DNA of 18,382 bases from Streptomyces sp. WM4235. Its GTDB lineage: Bacteria; Actinomycetota; Actinomycetes; Streptomycetales; Streptomycetaceae. The stretch is taken from NCBI RefSeq assembly GCF_001279725.1, contig NZ_LGDE01000478.1, positions 1-18,382 on the forward strand, written 5' to 3'. The notes below the pieces were generated by a model that had not been told where the DNA came from, made no database searches, and saw only the letters and a program-made list of their open reading frames with translations. This document shows positions 13,387 through 18,382 of the stretch, one piece after another (the stretch's first letter is position 1; each line of letters opens with the position of its first letter). The position numbers and the translations under genes were made by a program.

Positions 13387-15243
13387 GTGGGGTACACCAG
13401 CCGCGAGGAGTGGCAGCGGCACTTCGCCGACGGGATGGGCTTCCGCCGGCTGGGGGACGTCGAGCGGGCGCTGCTCGCGGAGCATGCTCCGGCCCCGGAC
13501 GGTGGCGGTCGGGCCTTGGAGGTCGGTTGCGGTACCGGGGAGCTGGCCGTCCACCTGTCCGGCGTGGGATACGTGGTGGACGCCGCGGACTTCACCGACA
13601 GCGCGCTCGCCCGGGCTCGGGCGGAACACCCGGACGCGCGGGGGGTGCGCTGGTTGCGGCTGGACGTCGAGCGCGATGATCCCGCGCCGTTGGACGCCGA
13701 TGGCTACGACCTGATCGTCATGCGGCTGGTGGCCGCCTTCCTTCGGGACCGCAGCCGCGTCCTGCACGGTCTCGGGCAACGGCTGCGTCCCGGCGGCGCG
13801 CTCGTGGTCATCACGCCCACGGCCGAGAACACCCCGGCCCACCGACGGGACATCGCGCTCGACGACGGCGAGATCCGCATGCTCGGCGCCGGCTGGCAAC
13901 AGGCCGAGCAGTTGGACGCGGACGGACTGGCCGTGCTGGTCCTGCGCGGCCCCGGTCACGTCGACACCACCGCGGCGGAGATGGATGCGCCTCCGGTGCA
14001 CGCGCAGGCGCAGGCGCTCGCGGTCGTCACCGACGAGTACGGGCGGGTTCTGCTGGGCCGCTCCGAGCGGAACATGTGGGAACTCCCCGGCGGAAAGACC
14101 GTCGGTGGCGAGGACTTCGCCGCGGCGGCGGTGCGAGAGCCGGCGGAGGGGACCGGACTGGTCGCCGATCCGGCCGACGCGTACGTGGTGACGCTGCTCG
14201 CCGACGTCAGCCACGGCGCACCCCGCCTGACCGCGGTCGTTCGGATCACCGCCCGGTCCGGCACGCTCTCCCACCCCGGACAACGGCCCTGCGAGCGCTG
14301 GGAGTTCCACGACCTTCACGCGCTGGCCTGCCTCGGGAGGGTGTTCACCCCAGCCGCGACGGCCCTGGACGCGATCTGGCCCGGGGTCCTCCCCGGTCTG
14401 CCGCCCGTCCATGCCTATCCCCTCATCGTGGAGCAGCCGCCCCTGCCAATGGCGACACCCACTCCTCCACCCGCCGACCGCGAACCACCCTCCGTCCTCG
14501 GTGTGTTCGCCCATCCTGACGACGAGAGCCTCCTGGCCGGCGGGGTGCTGGCCCGGCATGCCGCCGCCGGGGCCCGCACCGCGGTCGTCACCGCGACCTG
14601 GGCCCCGGACGGCCCGCGGGCCGCCGAACTCGCGCGCGCCCTGTCCGTGCTGGGCGCGGACGAGCCGCGCATGCTCGGCTTCCGTGATGCCCGTGCCGAG
14701 GCCTCGGCGCCCGGGCGACCTCGGTGGTGCGACACGGACCTGAACGAAGCCATCGGCCACGTGGTCGCGCACATCCGACAGTTCCGACCCGACATCGTGA
14801 TCACCCACGACGCGGTCGGCCAGTTGACGGGCCACCCCGACCACCGGCGAACCCACCAGGTGGCCCTGCTGGCGGTGGAGGCCGCCGGCCTCGCGCACCT
14901 CCATCCCGAAGCCGGTGAGCCTTGGCAGCCCGGCGCCCTCTACGCGGCCACCCACCCGCACTCCGGGATCGGCGACCTCGGGCCGCTACTGAGCGGCGTA
15001 GGGAAATCCCTGCTCAGCGTCCCGGACGCGTACGCGACCGCCACGGTGGACGTGACGAGGTGGCTCGACCGGAAGTGGGCCGCGATCACCTGTCACCGCA
15101 GCCAACTCCAGGGCGAGCGCCCGCTTCCCGCGCTGCTCGGCCGGCTCGACGAAGAGCTCCGCTCCCGGATTCTGGGCACCGAGTACTTCACGCGTCTCTG
15201 CCTGACCCCCGATGTACCGGGCCTGGGGCACCTGGCGCCGTGA
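13387..15243 (+). CDS. Methyltransferase - Nudix - PIG-L deacetylase triple-domain protein
   Basis: 618 residues from the GTG at 13387 (AGGAG eight bases upstream). Residues 1-190 form a class I SAM methyltransferase with motif I LEVGCGTG (44-51) and an 'RLRPGGALVVI' post-motif. Residues 205-345 form a Nudix domain whose box reads G-KTVGG-E-DFAAAAV-REPAEGTGL (237-259). Two consensus positions are changed, including the second metal-binding Glu (EE to EG). Residues 369-618 are a PIG-L/LmbE-type zinc deacetylase with AHPDDE (376-381) and 'LTGHPDHRRTH'. The last hydrolyses N-acetyl groups on sugars. The linker (350-368) is proline-rich with no stop; an internal ATG at 14451 could mark an ancestral separate start. 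The protein may methylate and deacetylate one small molecule. Methyltransferase-Nudix fusions are known; the third domain is unusual as far as I recall. Confidence 0.85.
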   Translation: MGYTSREEWQRHFADGMGFRRLGDVERALLAEHAPAPDGGGRALEVGCGTGELAVHLSGVGYVVDAADFTDSALARARAEHPDARGVRWLRLDVERDDPAPLDADGYDLIVMRLVAAFLRDRSRVLHGLGQRLRPGGALVVITPTAENTPAHRRDIALDDGEIRMLGAGWQQAEQLDADGLAVLVLRGPGHVDTTAAEMDAPPVHAQAQALAVVTDEYGRVLLGRSERNMWELPGGKTVGGEDFAAAAVREPAEGTGLVADPADAYVVTLLADVSHGAPRLTAVVRITARSGTLSHPGQRPCERWEFHDLHALACLGRVFTPAATALDAIWPGVLPGLPPVHAYPLIVEQPPLPMATPTPPPADREPPSVLGVFAHPDDESLLAGGVLARHAAAGARTAVVTATWAPDGPRAAELARALSVLGADEPRMLGFRDARAEASAPGRPRWCDTDLNEAIGHVVAHIRQFRPDIVITHDAVGQLTGHPDHRRTHQVALLAVEAAGLAHLHPEAGEPWQPGALYAATHPHSGIGDLGPLLSGVGKSLLSVPDAYATATVDVTRWLDRKWAAITCHRSQLQGERPLPALLGRLDEELRSRILGTEYFTRLCLTPDVPGLGHLAP

Positions 15244-15253
15244 CCCGCAACGC

Positions 15254-15310
15254 GCCGCCCCGTCAGATGAGTTGGGAGAAAGGGACGATGTCTACCATGT
15301 CAGGGGCGGC
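15254..15310. terminator. Long-loop inverted repeat between convergent genes
   Basis: GCCGCCCC (15254-15261) and GGGGCGGC (15303-15310) are perfect complements around a loop of about 40 bases, spanning the junction of the triple-fusion gene and the convergent dehydrogenase gene, whose stop is at 15300-15302. It could serve as a shared terminator. The loop is long, so this is weak. Confidence 0.3.
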
Positions 15311-16586
15311 CTACCGAGGTGTACCGAAATCCGATCTCGCGCAGGCGGGTCGGGTCGAGGAGGTTGCGGCCGTCGAAGAGGACCGGTGTGCGCATGACGT
15401 CGTGGGCCTGGGTCCAGTCCGCTTCGGCGAGTTCGGGCCATTCGGTGACGATCACTGCCGCGTCCGCTCCGGTGAGGGCTTCCGTCGGGGTGGGGAATCG
15501 GGTCACGGCGTCCCATGGCAGGCCTGCGGCCGGGCGGGCCAGGGGGTCCCAGGAGCGCACGTGTGCGCCTTCGGCGAGGAGGCGACCGGCGAGCACGGTG
15601 GAGGGTGCCTCGCGCATGTCATCGGTGCCGGGCTTGAACGCCATGCCCAGGAGAACGACGTGCTTGCCCGCGAGGTCCCCCAGTTCGTCCTTCAGGCGTT
15701 GGATCGCGCGGCGCTTCTGGATGTTGTTCACGTTGATCACGGCGGTGAGGAGCTGGGGGTGGAAGCCGGTGTTGGAGGCCATCTGCCGCAGCGCTTCACT
15801 GTCCTTGGGGAAGCAGGAGCCGCCCCAGCCGATCCCGGGGCGCAGGAAGTGGGCGCCGAGGCGGTGATCCATGCCCACGGCGCCGAGAACCTCGGTGACG
15901 TCGGCGCCGGTGTTCTCGCACAAGGTGGCGATCTCGTTGGCGAAGCTGATCTTCGTGGCGAGGAGTGCGTTGGAGGCGAGCTTGACCATTTCGGCGGACT
16001 TCACGTCCATCGTGGCCACCGGGGCGTTGATGCCGGAGTGCAGGTCGGCGACCAGGGCGCCCGCGTCGGCGTCGTCCTGCCCGATCACGATGCGGTCCGG
16101 GTTCATGAAGTCGGTGATGGCGCGGCCTTCGGCGGTGAATTCGGGGTTGGAGACATAGCCGACGTGGGAAAGCCCGATCTCGTCCAGGAGGGCTCGGGCT
16201 CGAACTCCGGTGCCGACGGGAACCGTGGACTTCACGACGACGGCGCGCAGTTCATCACCGGTGGTGAGGGAGCGGATCACCTCCCAGACACGGGTGAGGT
16301 CGGCGTCGCCGGAGGCGGAGGGTGGCGTGTCCACGCACACGTAGGCGATCTCGGCGCCGGTGAGGGCCTCGGTGAGGTCAAGGGTGAAGGAGAGGCGTTC
16401 CTTGTTCCGGGCGATCATGTCGCCCAGCCCCGGCTCGTGGATGGGGACCTCGCCGGCACGGAGGACGCGGACGCGTTCGGGGCTGATGTCGCGGAGCGTC
16501 ACGTTGTGGCCGAGTTCGGCGAGGCATGCGCCGGTCACCAGTCCGATGTAACCGGCGCCGAACACCGCGACGCGTCGCTCTGCCAT
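15300..16586 (-). CDS. UDP-glucose 6-dehydrogenase family protein
   Basis: 428 residues from the ATG at 16586; the ribosome site is weak (GAGGG/GGTGGA upstream). The enzyme oxidises the C6 alcohol of a nucleotide sugar to the acid in two NAD-dependent steps. The N-terminal Rossmann motif GAGYIGLVTG (about 8-17), 'KSTVPVGT', 'NPEFTAEGRAI', and the catalytic loop GWGGSCFPKD with Cys258 are all intact. 'GMAFKPGTDDMREAPS' marks the C-terminal NAD domain. UDP-glucose is the usual substrate, but GDP-mannose or UDP-acetylamino-sugars cannot be excluded. It runs convergent to the deacetylase fusion and divergent from gpsA, and fits a pathway on activated sugars. Confidence 0.9.
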   Translation of the reverse strand: MAERRVAVFGAGYIGLVTGACLAELGHNVTLRDISPERVRVLRAGEVPIHEPGLGDMIARNKERLSFTLDLTEALTGAEIAYVCVDTPPSASGDADLTRVWEVIRSLTTGDELRAVVVKSTVPVGTGVRARALLDEIGLSHVGYVSNPEFTAEGRAITDFMNPDRIVIGQDDADAGALVADLHSGINAPVATMDVKSAEMVKLASNALLATKISFANEIATLCENTGADVTEVLGAVGMDHRLGAHFLRPGIGWGGSCFPKDSEALRQMASNTGFHPQLLTAVINVNNIQKRRAIQRLKDELGDLAGKHVVLLGMAFKPGTDDMREAPSTVLAGRLLAEGAHVRSWDPLARPAAGLPWDAVTRFPTPTEALTGADAAVIVTEWPELAEADWTQAHDVMRTPVLFDGRNLLDPTRLREIGFRYTSVGRP

Positions 16587-16758
16587 GGCCTGTCCACCCT
16601 CGTGCTGGTTCCGGTCGACTGCTCGGACGCGCCCGGACGGCGTCCCGTGCTCGCCCGACACCCTACTCGGGTGCGCTCACTCGGCCGGACTCGTGACGTA
16701 CGGCCGGATGGGGCGCCGGGGCGGGGGCGGGGCGTCGGCCCTGCGGCGCCCGTCGGTG

Positions 16759-16838
16759 TTCCGGCGGCTTCCGGCGGCTTCCGGCGGCTTCCGGCGGCTT
16801 CCGGCGGCTTCCGGCGGCTTCCGGCGGCTTCCGGCGGG
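16759..16838. repeat. 10-bp tandem repeat TTCCGGCGGC, eight copies
   Basis: Seven perfect copies and one with a final base change follow head to tail. The array lies in the divergent region between the nucleotide-sugar dehydrogenase and gpsA genes and ends five bases before the gpsA -10 element. The 10-bp unit is about one helical turn, so gain or loss of copies would move upstream sites without rotating them. Confidence 0.95.
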
Positions 16839-16849
16839 GCCGATAGCAT
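16819..16849 (+). promoter_or_regulatory. Likely gpsA promoter (-10 TAGCAT)
   Basis: TAGCAT (16844-16849) fits the actinomycete -10 pattern and lies 57 bases before the GTG start. The only -35 candidate, TTCCGG (16819-16824, 19-base spacer), is part of the 10-bp repeat array, so the array supplies the -35 region. Confidence 0.4.
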
Positions 16850-16906
16850 GTCCGGGCCCGGCCGCCCACTCCGGTGACAGGCCGCTTACAGCAAGGGGAC
16901 CCCACA

Positions 16907-17920
16907 GTGAGTCGGCACCGTTGCGCCCGTGCGGCAGTGTTCTCGGCCGGTTCCTGGGGCACTGCCGTCGCCAAGATCATGGCTGATGCGGGCACCCGCG
17001 TCATCGTGCACGCCCGCCGCGACGAGATCGTCGATGCGATCAACACCCGCCACCGCAACCCCGACTACTTCCCGGGCATCGGGTTGCCCGTCAACCTGAC
17101 GGCGACGACCGACCCGGCGGCCGCACTGGACGGCGCGGACCTCCTGGTGCTGTCCATCCCCGCGCAGTCCCTGCGGGCCGGCCTGGCCGCATGGGCCCCG
17201 CACATCGGGCCCGACACCCTGATCCTGTCGCTGATGAAGGGCGTCGAACTGGGCAGCGGGCTGCGGGCGAGCCAGGTCATCACCGAGGTGACCGGCGTGA
17301 GCGCGGAACGCGTCGCGGTACTGTCCGGACCGAATCTCGCGCGCGAGATCATGGCCGGCCGGCCCGCCGCCGCCACCATCGCCTGCCCCGACGAGGACGC
17401 CGCCCAGCGTGTCCAACGGGCTTGCCACACACCGTACTTCCGTCCCTACACCAGCACCGACGTGATCGGCTGCGAGCTGGGCGGCGCGGTCAAGAACGTC
17501 ATCGCCCTCGCGGTGGGCATCGCCTCGGGCATGGGCCTCGGCGACAACGCCGCAGCGATGCTCATCACCCGCGGACTGGCCGAGACCACACGACTGGCCG
17601 CGGCCATGGGCGCCCACCCGGCCACCCTCGCGGGGCTCTCCGGTCTGGGCGACCTGGTGGCCACCTGCTCTTCCCCGCTCTCCCGCAACCGCACCTTCGG
17701 CAGCCACCTCGGTCGCGGCCTGAGCGTCGAGGAGGCGACGGCCGCCACCCGGCAGACCACGGAAGGTGTCAAGTCCGCACAGGCGATCCTCGCCCTGGCG
17801 CACACCCACGGCGTGGAGATGCCGATCACCGACGTGGTCTCCGCCCTGCTGCACGAGAAGATCACCCTCGACCAGGCCGCCGACGCGCTGACGCGGCGGC
17901 CTCCCCAACCCGAGCGCTGA
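16907..17920 (+). CDS. gpsA: NAD(P)H-dependent glycerol-3-phosphate dehydrogenase
   Basis: 337 residues from the GTG at 16907 (AGGGG upstream); an in-frame GTG at 16874 lacks a ribosome site. The enzyme reduces dihydroxyacetone phosphate to sn-glycerol 3-phosphate. The fold signatures are 'VFSAGSWGTAVAKI' (NAD motif), 'LMKGVELGSG', 'VLSGPNLAREI', 'GGAVKNVIALAVGIASG' with catalytic Lys196, 'GLGDLVATCSSPLSRNRTFG' and 'TEGVKSAQAI'. The first Gly of GxGxxG is replaced by Ser13 (S-A-G-S-W-G), which is unusual. Being next to specialised-pathway genes suggests a second, dedicated copy rather than the housekeeping one. I infer this from context only. Confidence 0.92.
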   Translation: MSRHRCARAAVFSAGSWGTAVAKIMADAGTRVIVHARRDEIVDAINTRHRNPDYFPGIGLPVNLTATTDPAAALDGADLLVLSIPAQSLRAGLAAWAPHIGPDTLILSLMKGVELGSGLRASQVITEVTGVSAERVAVLSGPNLAREIMAGRPAAATIACPDEDAAQRVQRACHTPYFRPYTSTDVIGCELGGAVKNVIALAVGIASGMGLGDNAAAMLITRGLAETTRLAAAMGAHPATLAGLSGLGDLVATCSSPLSRNRTFGSHLGRGLSVEEATAATRQTTEGVKSAQAILALAHTHGVEMPITDVVSALLHEKITLDQAADALTRRPPQPER

Positions 17921-17954
17921 CCCCGAGGTCGAGGAGGACGAGGGTCGCCTTCAC

Positions 17955-18016
17955 CGCCACCGGCACCGGCACCGGCACCGCCACCGCGTTCTCGTTCTCG
18001 TCCTCGTCCTCGTCCG
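17955..18016. repeat. Hexanucleotide repeats inside the dehydrogenase fragment
   Basis: On the minus strand GAC/AAC-GAG units (about 17986-18016; DEDEDENEN) are followed by GTG-GCG/CCG units (VAVPVPVPVAV). Both have a six-base period and keep frame. They replace a few residues of the expected 'DExAVxxV' stretch. Confidence 0.8.
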
Positions 18017-18190
18017 ACGCACCGAGGAGGATGGTGGGCTTGCCGGCCTCGGTCTGCGGCAGGCCGCCCTGGACGGGTGCGTCCAACCACCTTGTGTGTG
18101 AGGGCAGTTCGGCGCTCCGACACGCCCCTGCGGCCGGGCCGATGGTCGACATGTCGATGACGAGCGCGCCGGGACGCAGCGCCGGGGGCC

Positions 18191-18241
18191 GCCCCGTAGG
18201 CCCCGTAGGCCCCGTTGGCCCCGTAGGCCCCGTCGGCCCCG
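18191..18241. repeat. 9-bp tandem repeat GCCCCGTAG, five copies plus part
   Basis: Units start at 18191, 18200, 18209, 18218 and 18227, with single-base variants in the third and fifth, then a partial unit. On the minus strand they encode GAYGANGAYGAY in one frame, inserted between 'LLLGADG' and 'LRPGALVIDMS', where related enzymes have only a short loop. A frameshift lies next to the array. Confidence 0.85.
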
Positions 18242-18382
18242 AGGAGTAACTCGCGCACGGCGTTGCGGGTCCGGCGGCATGCTGATGACCACATCGGCGT
18301 CGGAGACGACCGCACCGCAACCGACAGGGAGGGCGCGCTGCGCGCCGCCAACCGCGGCGAGCAGGCCGGCGGGCCTTCGCTC

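Larger units (their letters stand above)
17862..18382 (-). pseudogene. 3-hydroxyisobutyrate-dehydrogenase-like oxidoreductase, frameshifted and truncated (runs off window)
   Basis: Read leftwards from the edge, the protein similarity passes through three frames. 'VVSDADVVISMPPD' (about 18280-18310) is the N-terminal Rossmann part. 'NAVRELLLGADG' (about 18240-18275) follows, then 'LRPGALVIDMSTIGPAA' and 'RWLDAPVQGGLPQTEAGKPTILLGAS' (outline; about 18015-18185). The order and motifs (DmSTigP, lDAPVsGG) are those of the HIBADH/6-phosphogluconate-dehydrogenase family. Shifts are needed at about 18265-18275 and in a C-run at about 18185. After 'LLGAS' come acidic (DE)/(EN) and V-P repeats, and the C-terminal helical domain is lost; the frame ends at 17862 within antisense gpsA. 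Unless the shifts are assembly errors, the gene is non-functional. Confidence 0.65.

Noticed and set aside
16759..16838. CRISPR or origin iteron array
   Set aside because: The units are contiguous with no spacers, and there is no replication or cas gene. It lies in a divergent promoter region, so a simple tandem repeat is the better reading.
14922..16877. 651-residue plus-strand frame across the nucleotide-sugar dehydrogenase
   Set aside because: It runs antisense to a gene with an intact NAD motif and catalytic Cys loop, and through the decamer array. An AGAAAGGGACG-ATG near 15288 looks like a start site but leads only into antisense sequence.

Overview
The window looks like a chromosomal segment of a Streptomyces-type actinomycete. 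It is very GC-rich, codons mostly end in G or C, GTG starts are common, GGAGG-type ribosome sites are present, and several families are typical of the genus (DUF2267, DUF6221, Hsp18/RheA, SpoIIE-type phosphatases, Nudix and APH fusions). No rRNA, tRNA, CRISPR array, transposase or integrase was recognised.

Left third (1-4440) is a stress block. It has the start of a small hydrophobic membrane peptide gene (minus strand), a decayed CsbD-like tail, two DUF2267 genes and hsp18 (all minus strand). Diverging from hsp18 are an RheA-type repressor gene, a SpoIIE/PP2C phosphatase and an FKBP-type prolyl isomerase. The hsp18-rheA intergenic region carries an exact TGTCATC-N5-GATGACA inverted repeat inside a well-formed hsp18 promoter, plus a degenerate second copy on the rheA side. 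This is the known heat-shock repressor-operator arrangement.

Middle (4441-8404) is sparse and looks eroded. It has a symmetric 16-bp-period repeat, a DUF6221 gene, a dual-specificity-type phosphatase and an alpha/beta hydrolase, all on the minus strand. Between them are remnants of another alpha/beta hydrolase (frameshifted) and of a GH15 glucoamylase-like protein. The intact hydrolase has two direct copies of a palindromic operator-like site, exactly 22 bp apart, just upstream of its start.

Right half (8256-18382) is the most unusual part. A candidate 50-aa ORF with a good ribosome site overlaps by GTGA the start of an ABC exporter (fused TMD-NBD). The exporter is followed by a tandem-Nudix gene, a Nudix-phosphotransferase (APH) fusion and a methyltransferase-Nudix-PIG-L deacetylase triple fusion. 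Together these hold four Nudix modules and three other enzyme modules within about 4.5 kb. UDP-glucose dehydrogenase (minus) and GpsA-type glycerol-3-phosphate dehydrogenase (plus) diverge next to them, and a broken 3-hydroxyisobutyrate-dehydrogenase-like gene runs off the right edge. I infer a pathway acting on an activated sugar, nucleotide or glycerophosphate compound with its own exporter. The product cannot be named from sequence.

Two features run through the right half. One is damage: an in-frame TAG sits exactly inside the second Nudix box of the tandem-Nudix gene, catalytic-motif residues are substituted in the triple fusion, and the terminal dehydrogenase has two frameshifts. The other is short tandem repeats (6, 9, 10 and 18 bp units) within or next to several genes. 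The cluster may be decaying, may be varying by slippage, or may contain assembly errors. Read-level checks would separate these.
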